Assembly: GCA_022775045.1 (NCBI GenBank) | Contig: JALFLB010000051.1 | Span: 1 to 64,000, forward strand | Direction of reading: 5' to 3' | DNA from: Agathobacter sp. | GTDB lineage: Bacteria > Bacillota > Clostridia > Lachnospirales > Lachnospiraceae | Length of the DNA stretch: 64,000 bases | Part shown: positions 26,934-35,226 of the stretch, piece by piece | Numbering within the stretch: the stretch's first letter is position 1 | How the letters are laid out: the number at the start of each line of letters is the position of its first letter | Made by a program: the position numbers and the translations under genes | Notes under the pieces: model-generated | Seen by the model: only the letters and a program-made list of their open reading frames with translations | Told to the model about the DNA's origin: nothing | Databases searched by the model: none

Positions 26934-27542
26934 TTATTTTTCAGGCTTTGTTGTAAGAACTTTTGCAATCTCCTTATATGTCATCCCTTTCTTCAATTCA
27001 AAAGTTCCGACACGTATCATATTATCGTAATCATTATCCTGCATAAACTTCCGAAATTCCTCTGCATCCGCAACAAGTCCTGCCTCATAAAGATTCTCAG
27101 AAATTGCTCTGCAGTATTCCCCACCCTTGACAGTGAAAGAAATCACTTTGTCGCCATCCTGTTCTTTTTGAGTTTCTTTCTCTTGAATATTTTTTTTCTG
27201 CGTATCCTTCTCGGAATTCGATTTCTGGGAATTCGATTTCTGCGTATCCCCCTTTTCGGAATCCTGCTTCTTAACATCCGAGGTCTGTTTTTTGTCCGTT
27301 TGTTCTGTATTGACAACCGGCTTTGCCTGCTGAGTACTCTGCTGAGTACTCTCCTCTGTTTCTTTCATCTGCTGCGGATTTTCCCGCGCATCCTCCGCCA
27401 TCACCATACCAAGCTCCGCCGCACGTTCCATCACCTTTTCATCGGTCATCACTCCGCCTCTTGACTGTAGAGCAATAATCAATATAAAAACAGTTATGAG
27501 AATTCCAAGACCACATCCACGCAAATAATATTTAAATTTCAC
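26934..27542 (-). CDS. Membrane protein with MltG/YceG-like N-domain, no catalytic domain
   Basis: Protein of 202 aa. A short cytoplasmic start, one membrane helix (about 8-27), a long Gln/Lys/Ser/Glu-rich low-complexity linker (about 45-130) and a C-terminal module of about 70 residues. The module resembles the LysM-like segment of endolytic transglycosylase MltG (G-x-Y-C-R-A-I-S-x-x-L, then [16 protein letters not shown]). The MltG catalytic domain is absent. The likely start is GTG at 27542 overlapping the previous gene by 11 bases; a TTG at 27569 is an alternative. Last gene of the flagellar cluster. A peptidoglycan-binding role is inference. Confidence 0.65.
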   Translation of the reverse strand: MKFKYYLRGCGLGILITVFILIIALQSRGGVMTDEKVMERAAELGMVMAEDARENPQQMKETEESTQQSTQQAKPVVNTEQTDKKQTSDVKKQDSEKGDTQKSNSQKSNSEKDTQKKNIQEKETQKEQDGDKVISFTVKGGEYCRAISENLYEAGLVADAEEFRKFMQDNDYDNMIRVGTFELKKGMTYKEIAKVLTTKPEK

Positions 27543-28221
27543 CTGTCTCTTCCCCTTTGTACAATCCAATCACCAATCGGACTTCTCCAAGCCCGAGTCC
27601 CAAAGCTCTCGCAATCTCCACATCTGACATTCCCATCCCGCGCAGTTGCAGAATCCTCTCGTTGTGATTGCCATCATCTTCCTCCTGCCGGGATGTTGGA
27701 ATCTGAGACACCATGTCGGTTTCCGCTTCTTCCACCGGTATCTCTGACACTGTTTCCATCTTCTGTTCGATACCCTTTGCTGCCTCAGCAAGATTCTGGA
27801 GCATTTCGTTTTCTGTCATTTTTAACTGATCTGAAAATTGTTGCAGCCTGGATGCAAGATCCGTCAATTCCACATGCTTATCATTCAGCATATTATACAG
27901 AAAAAGGATTTCATTATGTGTCTTATTCATAGACTCAATCACCGTATTGGAATACTCGCTGATTGCCATAATTTTCTCATTGGTTTCTTTTTCCATGGAA
28001 CGTTTTGCACTATCCTGCGTTTCTTCAATCACCTGATTGATAATTTCCTCCACCTGAGAACCTGCAGCTTTTAACTGTCGCTCCACAATCACCTTAAGTT
28101 CCTTCTCGCTCAGCCGGGTAATCTCTTCCACATCCCTGGGTGAAAGTTTTTCCTGTACAAAAAAGCTTCCAATTATCAAAATAATCCCTATCAGGATTAA
28201 TGTCACTTCAACTCCTGTCAT
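27532..28221 (-). CDS. DUF6115-type protein, SwrB-like by position and layout
   Basis: Protein of 229 aa. One N-terminal membrane helix (about 4-22) is followed by a long coiled coil (about 30-150), an acidic linker and a C-terminal helix-turn-helix-like stretch (about 195-222: LRGMGMSDVEIARALGLGLGEV). B. subtilis SwrB has this same order (anchor, coiled coil, HTH-like tail) and the same place, between sigD and rpsB; SwrB promotes flagellar export-gate and rotor assembly. Sequence homology to SwrB is not proven here. It is co-transcribed with the gene after it, overlapping by 11 bases. Confidence 0.7.
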   Translation of the reverse strand: MTGVEVTLILIGIILIIGSFFVQEKLSPRDVEEITRLSEKELKVIVERQLKAAGSQVEEIINQVIEETQDSAKRSMEKETNEKIMAISEYSNTVIESMNKTHNEILFLYNMLNDKHVELTDLASRLQQFSDQLKMTENEMLQNLAEAAKGIEQKMETVSEIPVEEAETDMVSQIPTSRQEEDDGNHNERILQLRGMGMSDVEIARALGLGLGEVRLVIGLYKGEETGEI

Positions 28222-28230
28222 CTTTCGTCC

Positions 28231-28545
28231 TCAAATCTTAATATCAAATCCGCTGTTCTGTTTCCGTACTACACGTCCGCCATCCTTCTGCGCTTTTCCT
28301 CGTCTTTTATCTGTGTCCCGTGCAGAATACTTATTCTTACCTTCATCTCTGGCATCCGCATCGTTCTTGGCCTGATCACTGTTTTTCGGATCCAGTACCT
28401 GATGCCGGAGCTTGTCCTCACGATGTTCCACCTGAACCTGAATATTCTGTTGCTCCGTCATCGGCTTAGTCTCTTCCCGATGCTTCACACTCTCTACATC
28501 TGCGGTTCTTTGAACCATTGCATAATCGATTGGTCTTATTGACAT
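28231..28545 (-). CDS. Small hydrophilic protein in the sigD operon
   Basis: Protein of 104 aa with no membrane segment. The N-terminus (MSIRPIDYAMVQRT) and C-terminus (SGFDIKI) look like the short conserved ends of hypothetical proteins found next to flagellar sigma factors in Clostridia. The middle is highly charged, Lys/Asp/Glu/Arg-rich and probably disordered. It sits 10 bases after sigD and 10 bases before the SwrB-like gene, so it is surely co-transcribed. Function unknown. Confidence 0.7.
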   Translation of the reverse strand: MSIRPIDYAMVQRTADVESVKHREETKPMTEQQNIQVQVEHREDKLRHQVLDPKNSDQAKNDADARDEGKNKYSARDTDKRRGKAQKDGGRVVRKQNSGFDIKI

Positions 28546-28555
28546 TTTCTCTCAC

Positions 28556-29320
28556 CTACTCTACTAGTATGTTCATGTAACTTCCCATTTTTTTGCGCAT
28601 CTTGAGCAATGCCTTCGTATGAAGCTGCGATATACGTGATTCTGACACCTCAAGCACTTTGCTGATTTCTTTCAGTGTCATATCCTCATAATAATATAAC
28701 TCAATCACACGCCTTTCTTTTTCTGTCAAAAGATCCAGCGCCGCTGCAAGCATATCTTTCAGTTCTGACTCCGCGACAACCTCCTCCGGCTGGGAAAAAC
28801 GAGATCGGTTATTGGTATCAAAAACCGGTTCTGGTCCATTCTCCTCAAACTCATTCAAAGAAACCACATTGGTAATTTTCAATTGAGACTGCCAGTTACA
28901 TAATTCCTCATCGGAAAGTCCAAGCTCTTTTGCCAGTTCTTCATCAGTCGCATTTTTCCCCGTACGCATCTCAATTACTTTGATTGCCTCGTCCATCCTA
29001 CGCTGGCGCTGACGTACCGTTCGCGGAATCCAATCCATCTTTCGTATCTGATCCAGGATTGCTCCCCGAATCCGGAGGCTTGCATAGGTCTCAAATTTGA
29101 CGCTTTTTGTAAGATCAAACTTATCAATTGCATCAATCAGTCCAAAAATCCCATAGCTGACCAAATCATCATACTCAACATTGTGCCCCAGATACATACT
29201 GAGTCTGCCTGCCACCAGCTTCACTAGCTGCGAGTATTCAATGATCAATTGTTCTCTAAGTTCCTGCGTCGGCTTCTTCCGATATTCTTCCCATAGTTTT
29301 TCTTTATCAACAGCCTTCAT
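28556..29320 (-). CDS. sigD: Flagellar sigma factor, FliA/SigD/WhiG family
   Basis: Alternative sigma factor of 254 aa lacking region 1.1. Region 2 shows DLVSYGIFGLIDAIDKFD and VKFETYASLRIRGAILDQ, region 3 IEMRTGKNATDEELAKELGL, and region 4 the C-terminal helix-turn-helix EDMTLKEISKVLEVSESRIS. In this family it directs flagellin, late filament and some chemotaxis genes. As in B. subtilis it lies near the distal end of the fla/che operon, after cheD, where distance from the promoter tunes its level. No anti-sigma gene (flgM) lies in the window. Confidence 0.95.
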   Translation of the reverse strand: MKAVDKEKLWEEYRKKPTQELREQLIIEYSQLVKLVAGRLSMYLGHNVEYDDLVSYGIFGLIDAIDKFDLTKSVKFETYASLRIRGAILDQIRKMDWIPRTVRQRQRRMDEAIKVIEMRTGKNATDEELAKELGLSDEELCNWQSQLKITNVVSLNEFEENGPEPVFDTNNRSRFSQPEEVVAESELKDMLAAALDLLTEKERRVIELYYYEDMTLKEISKVLEVSESRISQLHTKALLKMRKKMGSYMNILVE

Positions 29321-29335
29321 TCAACTCGCTCCAAG

Positions 29336-29647
29336 TTATTCACCACTCTCGTCAGAATCAATATTTTCCACATTTTCTTCCATAGATTCCATTCCATCCA
29401 GATTCTCTTCGGTATCAGTTACTGCATTTTCCATTTCCTGTGTCTCTTTTTTGTTTTCATCTTCCATATCTTTAAAGTTCCGATCCAGAATTATCTGAAC
29501 CACGCAACCAAGAATATAAAAAATAATCAAAACCAGCAAAAGCTGCCAGGTAAACTTCCAAAGCGGCAAATGATAATAGATGGATATTACACAATCGATC
29601 AATCCCGCCGTCAACATAATCACTGCCGGCACTGAATTTGTTTTCAT
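29336..29647 (-). CDS. Small two-helix membrane protein between cheD and sigD
   Basis: Protein of 103 aa with two membrane helices (about 7-26 and 31-55) and an acidic cytoplasmic tail of about 45 residues rich in Glu, Asp and Asn. I do not recognise a named family. It lies 10 bases after cheD and 15 before sigD, so it belongs to the operon. Its position suggests a motility-linked role, but nothing in the sequence defines one. Confidence 0.7.
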   Translation of the reverse strand: MKTNSVPAVIMLTAGLIDCVISIYYHLPLWKFTWQLLLVLIIFYILGCVVQIILDRNFKDMEDENKKETQEMENAVTDTEENLDGMESMEENVENIDSDESGE

Positions 29648-29656
29648 TCTTTTCTC

Positions 29657-30142
29657 CTATATTATCTTAGATCCCTTCCCTACCGACTTGATAAGGAAAT
29701 CTCCCGTTGCACAGCTTAGTTCAACTGTCCGTCCATAATTCAATCCGGTATCTTCTGCAATCAAAGGAATCCGCAGCTCTCTTAAAATTGTTTTTGCAGC
29801 CTCCGCATTGCGTTCACCGACATGACCAACAGAGGAAAGTCCGGTCATCTCAAACATACAGGCACCTCCGGCAATTTTCGACACAAGGCGACGCTGATTC
29901 GCCCCAAGTGTAATGACCTGCCGCAGCAATTCCCGTATACCTGTATCTCCAAACTTTGCTATATTGGTATTATTTTTGAGCTTCGTACTATCCGGAAGCA
30001 TATAATGAACCAATCCACCAATCTTTGTAACCGGATCATATAGCGTAAGTCCAATACACGAACCCAGTCCAAGTGTTGTAAGCGTATCAGGCGCCCGTCC
30101 CACTTTCAAGTCCGCCATACCGACTTTAATAATTTCTCCCAT
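29657..30142 (-). CDS. cheD: Chemoreceptor glutamine deamidase CheD
   Basis: Deamidates glutamines in chemoreceptors and, in Bacillus, stimulates CheC (161 aa). The catalytic pair is intact: Cys29 in GLGSCIGL and His46 in GGLVHYMLP. The conserved IGERN-like helix appears as HVGERNAEA. It follows cheC by 13 bases, the usual partner arrangement. Confidence 0.96.
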   Translation of the reverse strand: MGEIIKVGMADLKVGRAPDTLTTLGLGSCIGLTLYDPVTKIGGLVHYMLPDSTKLKNNTNIAKFGDTGIRELLRQVITLGANQRRLVSKIAGGACMFEMTGLSSVGHVGERNAEAAKTILRELRIPLIAEDTGLNYGRTVELSCATGDFLIKSVGKGSKII

Positions 30143-30155
30143 ATCCCTTTATCTC

Positions 30156-30776
30156 CTATAGCTGAATTCCAAGAGATGACAAAATTTTTGCGTAGGAATC
30201 CTCTTCTGGCATCAAGATAAAATATCCGTTAATCATACGATCATCTCCGAACTCCGTTTCGATCAGTAACGCATTATTTCCTAGCTGTCCAAACTGAATT
30301 GCAGGTACACTCAGAATCGCTCCCGCCATATCCACTGCAATATACGGTATGGATGGAGCAATTGTCAGATTGGTCATACTGGATAACGCCGACAAATAGG
30401 AGGCTGCAATAATATTACCGATTTCCTTCATTGCAGACATTTCCATCTCATCAAACGGATCCCGGTTATCCGGATCCTTTCCCATCAGCTTATTAACAAG
30501 ATAATGTGCAGAATCCATACGAATCAGAAACATCATACTTCCGGAAATATCATGTGTTACTTCCAGAAATATTCCAACAATGATTTCATCCTCAGGACAA
30601 ATTGCCGAACTGAGCTGAGAAGCCTCCATTAATTCAACCTTCGGAACATTCATATCAATCTGCTCATTCAGCATGCTGGCCAGTGAAGTAGTCGCATTAC
30701 CAGCCCCGATATTTCCTATTTCACGAAGCACATCAATATACATATCGTTCACATTATCTAAGGTAAAATCTCCCAT
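30156..30776 (-). CDS. cheC: CheY-P phosphatase CheC
   Basis: Adaptation phosphatase of 206 aa. Two phosphatase helices are present: D-x(3)-E-x(2)-N in DVLREIGN, with a Pro 22 residues after the Asn, and S-x(3)-E-x(2)-N in SAMKEIGN, with the same spacing to Pro. Both centres look active. The start is placed at the ATG at 30776, 5 bases after GGAGG; an in-frame codon at 30827 would run through an inverted repeat. CheY itself is not encoded in this window. Confidence 0.95.
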   Translation of the reverse strand: MGDFTLDNVNDMYIDVLREIGNIGAGNATTSLASMLNEQIDMNVPKVELMEASQLSSAICPEDEIIVGIFLEVTHDISGSMMFLIRMDSAHYLVNKLMGKDPDNRDPFDEMEMSAMKEIGNIIAASYLSALSSMTNLTIAPSIPYIAVDMAGAILSVPAIQFGQLGNNALLIETEFGDDRMINGYFILMPEEDSYAKILSSLGIQL

Positions 30777-30793
30777 ATTTTCCTCCAATAACC

Positions 30794-30824
30794 ATATATA
30801 GTGAGGCATTGCCTCACTATATAT
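30794..30824. repeat. Near-perfect inverted repeat between cheW and cheC
   Basis: Arms ATATATAGTGAGGCA (30794-30808) and TGCCTCACTATATAT (30810-30824) fold into a long stem. No T-run follows on the minus strand, so it is not a standard terminator. It lies 18 bases before the cheC ribosome binding site and may protect or process the mRNA. Confidence 0.7.
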
Positions 30825-30831
30825 CATTCAA

Positions 30832-31311
30832 TCACGAATTATCTTTTTCTTCAACAATCGCACTGATATCAAACAATGAAATTAACTGCTCACCGTTTTT
30901 GCCGATACCATTAATAAATGAATCCTTTACATGATTCGAATTAATGTTGTTGGTTTCAATCTCATCTTCTGCAAGATTTACCACCTCACACACCTCGTCT
31001 ACAATCACACCAAGAGATCCTTTTTCCTCTATTTTGAGAATGATTATACGGGAAGCATTCGTAAATACATCATCTTCCAATCCCATCTTGGTACGAATGC
31101 TCATAACCGGTACAATCTCGCCTCGAAGATTAATAATGCCCTTAAAATATGGCTGTGCCTTCGGAACTCTTGTAATCTTCTGCATACGCACGATATTATC
31201 TACATAGCTGATATCAATTCCGTATTTTTCGCTTCCAATCTGCACAACAATATACTGCATTATTTTTTTATCTTTATTTTCAATTGCTTCCGCTTTATTA
31301 TTTGCTGCCAT
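30832..31311 (-). CDS. cheW: Chemotaxis coupling protein CheW
   Basis: Adaptor joining receptors to CheA (159 aa). The SH3-like CheW fold shows YIVVQIGSEKYGIDISYVDNI and the central FKGIINLRGEIVPVMSIR motif. A 15-residue Lys/Asn-rich N-terminal extension precedes the domain. It follows cheA by 13 bases. Confidence 0.97.
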   Translation of the reverse strand: MAANNKAEAIENKDKKIMQYIVVQIGSEKYGIDISYVDNIVRMQKITRVPKAQPYFKGIINLRGEIVPVMSIRTKMGLEDDVFTNASRIIILKIEEKGSLGVIVDEVCEVVNLAEDEIETNNINSNHVKDSFINGIGKNGEQLISLFDISAIVEEKDNS

Positions 31312-31324
31312 ATCCTTACCCCCG

Positions 31325-33403
31325 TTACATCAATGTATTAACATCAAGAATCAGTGCAACTTCGCCATCGCCAAGAATGGTTGCACCACTTATCAGCTTG
31401 TTGCCATTAATATACTTGCCCAACGATTTAATAACAATTTCCTGCTGTCCCATAAGGTCATCAACAACAAGCCCCACCTGACTGTCACCTCGCTTAACAA
31501 TAACAACTGTAAGGTTCTCCGGTTCCTCCTCACGCTGTGGAAGATCTAAAAGCTGATCCAGACGGATTAACGGGATAACGCAGCCTCTCAAATGAATCAC
31601 TTCTTTTGCTTCTACATATTTAATATCCGTAACCGGCACACTCTCAATATTTGCAATCGATCCTAATGCAATCGCATACTTCTCATCACGGACTTCAACC
31701 ATAAGAGCCTGAATAATTGCAAGGGTAAGCGGCAGACGAACCGTAAAAGTTGTACCAACACCGAGCTTCGTCTTAACCTCAACATCTCCTCCAAGCTGCT
31801 CAATATTGGATTTCACAACATCAAGCCCAACACCTCGTCCGGAAATATCCGTAATCTTCTTTGCCATCGAAAAGCTTGGCAGGAAAAGCAGATCTACAAT
31901 CTCTTTCTGTGACATTGCCTCAGCCTGCTCTGCGGTGATGATACCACGGTCAATGGCTTTTTCTTTGACTGCTTCGGTATCGATACCATTACCATCATCA
32001 CCGACCTGAATAATGACATTATTTCCTTCCTGATATGCATTCAGGAAAATACTACCGGTCTCCGGCTTTCCTCTCTGAACACGAACTTCTGTATCCTCAA
32101 GACCATGGTCTGCCGAGTTACGAAGCAAATGCTGTAATGGATCACCAATCTGATCTACTACCGTACGGTCAAGTTCTGTATCCTCACCGGTCATAACCAG
32201 TTCCATTTTCTTATTGAGGGTTCTTGACAGATCACGAATCATACGAGGGAACTTATTGACAACGCTCTCAATCGGCACCATTCGTACCTTCATAACAGAC
32301 TCGTGAAGACTGGTTGTGATTCTTTCCAGATATTCAATCTGTTCATGGAATCCCTGGTTATTGAAGCCCCCTTCTTCCGTTCCACTGATAGAAACCAAAC
32401 TGTTCTTTGCAATAATCAGCTCAGAGACCTGATTCATCAATGCATCGAGTTTTTCAATATCCACACGAACTGTACGATTTGTAGCCGGTTTTCCCACTGC
32501 AGCTTTCTTCTGCGTATTTGCCTTTTTTGTCTCTGCCTTTTTCACTTCCTGCTTTACAGCAGGTTCAGCCGCTGCCGGCTTCGTTTCTTGCTTTTCTTCT
32601 TCCTTCGGAGAGAAATCATTCAACTCCTCACCAACCGCATCCTCGATCTCAGAGACATTTTTTGCTGCATCAATGATGCGTTCCAGACTTTCCTGTGAAC
32701 CAACATAAAAGCTGAAATCAAATTCAAATTTTTCATCTTCAATATCCTGCGAGCTTGGACGATACACAAGAATTTCGCCCAGTTCTTCCACTGCCCGGAA
32801 TACAAGAAATGCTCTTGCCGCTTTCAGCAGACAATCCTTCTTGATTACAACGGTAATTCCATATATATGCATACCGCTATCTTTTGCAGTCATCACTGCA
32901 TCACGTTCATGATCCGTCAGGTCTGTCTGTCTGTACTTTCTATGATCTTCTCCCGCGGTATCCGATGGTGATTCCGCCTTTGTCTCCTCTGGTTTTGTCT
33001 CCTCCGGAGCCTGTCCCTTCGCTCTTGCAAGGAAATTATTTAATTCCTTAATAATAACCTCGTTATCCTCTTCGCCCTCATCCGAAGTTGATTTAATATT
33101 CTCGAGATACCCATCAATCGCATCCAGACACTTAAACAGAAGATCGATCATCTGACTGTCAACGTTAATCGTGTCATTACGAACCTCCTGAAACACATTC
33201 TCCATGTCATGTGTCAGATGCTGCATTCTCTTGAATCCCATCGTTCCTGCCATACCTTTTAGCGAATGGGCCGCGCGGAAAATCTCGTTGATGGTATCCT
33301 TGTTATCAGGTTCCTTCTCCAATGACATGATACAGTCACTTAAGGTCTGTACATGTTCTGCACTCTCATCAATAAAAATTTCAAGATACTGGCTTACATC
33401 CAT
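31325..33403 (-). CDS. cheA: Chemotaxis histidine kinase CheA
   Basis: Cytoplasmic kinase of 692 aa with P1-P5 domains. P1 carries the phosphorylated His46 in AAHSLKGMAG. A Glu/Pro/Thr-rich linker leads to a P2-like domain (about 165-265), and a Lys/Ala-rich linker to P3 dimerisation (about 310-375). The P4 ATPase has HLLRNSADHGLE, GDDGNGID and GRGVGLDVV. P5 (about 555-690) is CheW-like. It passes phosphate to CheY and CheB; CheB is next door, CheY is not in the window. Confidence 0.98.
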   Translation of the reverse strand: MDVSQYLEIFIDESAEHVQTLSDCIMSLEKEPDNKDTINEIFRAAHSLKGMAGTMGFKRMQHLTHDMENVFQEVRNDTINVDSQMIDLLFKCLDAIDGYLENIKSTSDEGEEDNEVIIKELNNFLARAKGQAPEETKPEETKAESPSDTAGEDHRKYRQTDLTDHERDAVMTAKDSGMHIYGITVVIKKDCLLKAARAFLVFRAVEELGEILVYRPSSQDIEDEKFEFDFSFYVGSQESLERIIDAAKNVSEIEDAVGEELNDFSPKEEEKQETKPAAAEPAVKQEVKKAETKKANTQKKAAVGKPATNRTVRVDIEKLDALMNQVSELIIAKNSLVSISGTEEGGFNNQGFHEQIEYLERITTSLHESVMKVRMVPIESVVNKFPRMIRDLSRTLNKKMELVMTGEDTELDRTVVDQIGDPLQHLLRNSADHGLEDTEVRVQRGKPETGSIFLNAYQEGNNVIIQVGDDGNGIDTEAVKEKAIDRGIITAEQAEAMSQKEIVDLLFLPSFSMAKKITDISGRGVGLDVVKSNIEQLGGDVEVKTKLGVGTTFTVRLPLTLAIIQALMVEVRDEKYAIALGSIANIESVPVTDIKYVEAKEVIHLRGCVIPLIRLDQLLDLPQREEEPENLTVVIVKRGDSQVGLVVDDLMGQQEIVIKSLGKYINGNKLISGATILGDGEVALILDVNTLM

Positions 33404-33404
33404 G

Positions 33405-34466
33405 CTATTTTACCCCCACATTCTTCGTGATTGTCTTAGCAACATCTGCCAGAGTTACGACCTCGTCAACTACTCCTGCCTCTGCAATCATCTTCGGCAT
33501 TCCATAAACCACACAGGACGCTGCATCCTGCGCAATCACATGAATCGGCTTACTCCGTCCAAGAGAGAGAATCCCATTGGTTCCATCGCCTCCCATTCCA
33601 GTCAGTACAACACAGATAATTTCATCGTATGTACTCTTGGAAAGGGAATCAAACATAATATTTGCGCATGGTCTTAATCCACCGATTGCAGGCATGTCGT
33701 TGAGTGCAATCCGATGAGAACCATCCGCGGAGCGAACAATCTCCATATGTCTTCCCCCCGGTGCTACATACACATGTCCCTTCTCCAGCACATCTCCGTC
33801 CTGTGCCTCCTTAACAGAAACCTGGCTCAGTTCATTCAGACGATCTGCCATGGACTTGGTAAACCCCGCCGGCATATGCTGTACCAAAACCATTGGTGCA
33901 TTGAGATTCTTCGGAAGATAAGGGATAACACTCTGTAATGCCTTCGGACCACCTGTAGAGCAGGCAAGTGCAATCAGCTTATTTTTTCCTCCGGTTGAAG
34001 ACATTCTCTTAATTGGCGGTGCAGTTCTCGGTCTAGTTGTCTGACGAGCCGTTCTGCTTACGGTCTGTGTTTGAATCACAGCTTCCAAAACCGATAATAA
34101 CTGTCTTTTAAACTCCTCACCTTTTGCCTCTATGACGTTTGTAGGCTTGGTCACAAAATCAATGGCGCCACGCTCCATTGCGAGAATGGTAACATCCGCA
34201 TCCTTGGTTGTCAGAGTACTGACCATAACAACTCGTGCACGAATTCCCTCTCTCTGTAACCGTTCCAGTAATTGCAAGCCGTCCATGCGAGGCATATTAA
34301 CATCAAGAACGACTCCGTCGTAACTTTTTGTTTTCAGCCTCTCATAGGCTTCGAGACCATCTCGGCAATAATCTGTTGCTTCAAAATTACTATCTGAATT
34401 GATTATATCACACATAACTCTTCTCATGAGTGCAGAGTCATCAACCACCAAAATGTTTTTTTTCAT
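33405..34466 (-). CDS. cheB: Chemotaxis methylesterase/response regulator CheB
   Basis: Receptor demethylase of 353 aa. The receiver domain (1-120) has the acidic pair in VVDDSALMRR and the phospho-acceptor Asp55 in GVVLDVNMP. The esterase domain (about 165-350) has the Ser in ACSTGG, His in VQHMPAGFT and Asp in GMGGDG. The start is the ATG at 34466 behind GGGGTG; an upstream in-frame codon would overlap the PilZ gene. The matching methyltransferase gene cheR is not here. Confidence 0.97.
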   Translation of the reverse strand: MKKNILVVDDSALMRRVMCDIINSDSNFEATDYCRDGLEAYERLKTKSYDGVVLDVNMPRMDGLQLLERLQREGIRARVVMVSTLTTKDADVTILAMERGAIDFVTKPTNVIEAKGEEFKRQLLSVLEAVIQTQTVSRTARQTTRPRTAPPIKRMSSTGGKNKLIALACSTGGPKALQSVIPYLPKNLNAPMVLVQHMPAGFTKSMADRLNELSQVSVKEAQDGDVLEKGHVYVAPGGRHMEIVRSADGSHRIALNDMPAIGGLRPCANIMFDSLSKSTYDEIICVVLTGMGGDGTNGILSLGRSKPIHVIAQDAASCVVYGMPKMIAEAGVVDEVVTLADVAKTITKNVGVK

Positions 34467-34470
34467 CTTT

Positions 34471-35214
34471 TCACCCCAATTCTTTCCTGCGAATCTTTCT
34501 TTCCTCTTCAAAAACAAAGCGAACGATTTTATCTCGATCCTTTAAATCTTTAAAAATAAATTTTGCACGATGAATATACAGATCCTCCACATTCGAATTC
34601 TTCTGCGAATCAACAATCCTGCAGGCCAAATAAAAGGTTTCATCGATCCGATCATTGGTCAGTCTGGCAACAATAAGAACAAAATCTCCTTCTTTGAGAA
34701 GTTGTTTGGAAGTAAATCGCACCCCGCCTCCACTGATATCCTGAATCATTGCTTTCACAGCCTTGTTCTCATATTCAACGTTCTGAATACAGGCATACAA
34801 TTCTTCCGTTGTCTTAAGACCTGCCACCTCTTCTGTGATCTCATAGTATTGCATTTGTGCAACATAATTCACCCGGAAAAATTCTCTTCTCTGAAACTTG
34901 ACCGGCGGTGTGCTCATATGCACAGAAAGAAGATAAAGATTTCCCTCACGATAACGATCCTGTACCACACCAAAGCACCGATACATTCCTCCTTTGGTGT
35001 AAAAGACAAAAATGCACTCTGCCCCTGTCTGAAACAAAACCATTCTTCCACCATGTGTAGGCATAGAAATTTCAAGATCCGTATCCGAAAAAATGTCACA
35101 GACACTGCTTTGGTAAATTACAGCATCCTTTCCTCCGTTTACTTCAAGATTCGCCTCATGCATAAACTTGATATCAATTTTATCCCCCGGTGTTATCACA
35201 TCTGAAAGCTTCAT
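34471..35214 (-). CDS. YcgR-like flagellar brake protein with PilZ domain
   Basis: Two-domain c-di-GMP effector of 247 aa. The N-terminal YcgR-like beta domain spans about 1-100. The linker carries the c-di-GMP motif Q-R-R-E-F-F-R (R-x(3)-R) near residue 104, and the C-terminal PilZ domain has DISGGGVRF near residue 160. In B. subtilis the homologue (YpfA/MotI) binds the stator and stops rotation when c-di-GMP is high. Its place between flhG and cheB ties it to motility. A second, smaller PilZ protein lies near 6.1 kb. Confidence 0.9.
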   Translation of the reverse strand: MKLSDVITPGDKIDIKFMHEANLEVNGGKDAVIYQSSVCDIFSDTDLEISMPTHGGRMVLFQTGAECIFVFYTKGGMYRCFGVVQDRYREGNLYLLSVHMSTPPVKFQRREFFRVNYVAQMQYYEITEEVAGLKTTEELYACIQNVEYENKAVKAMIQDISGGGVRFTSKQLLKEGDFVLIVARLTNDRIDETFYLACRIVDSQKNSNVEDLYIHRAKFIFKDLKDRDKIVRFVFEEERKIRRKELG

Positions 35215-35226
35215 AAACTTATTCTC

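Noticed and set aside
26777-26968. A 64-residue N-terminal extension of S2
   Set aside because: The frame runs through the promoter, hairpin and leader, is not S2-like, and a perfect GGAGGT site precedes the inner ATG.
28231-28545. Calling the 104-residue protein an anti-sigma factor (FlgM)
   Set aside because: Size and position near sigD invite it, but there is no FlgM-like C-terminal sigma-binding helix pair and it is downstream of sigD; left as unknown.
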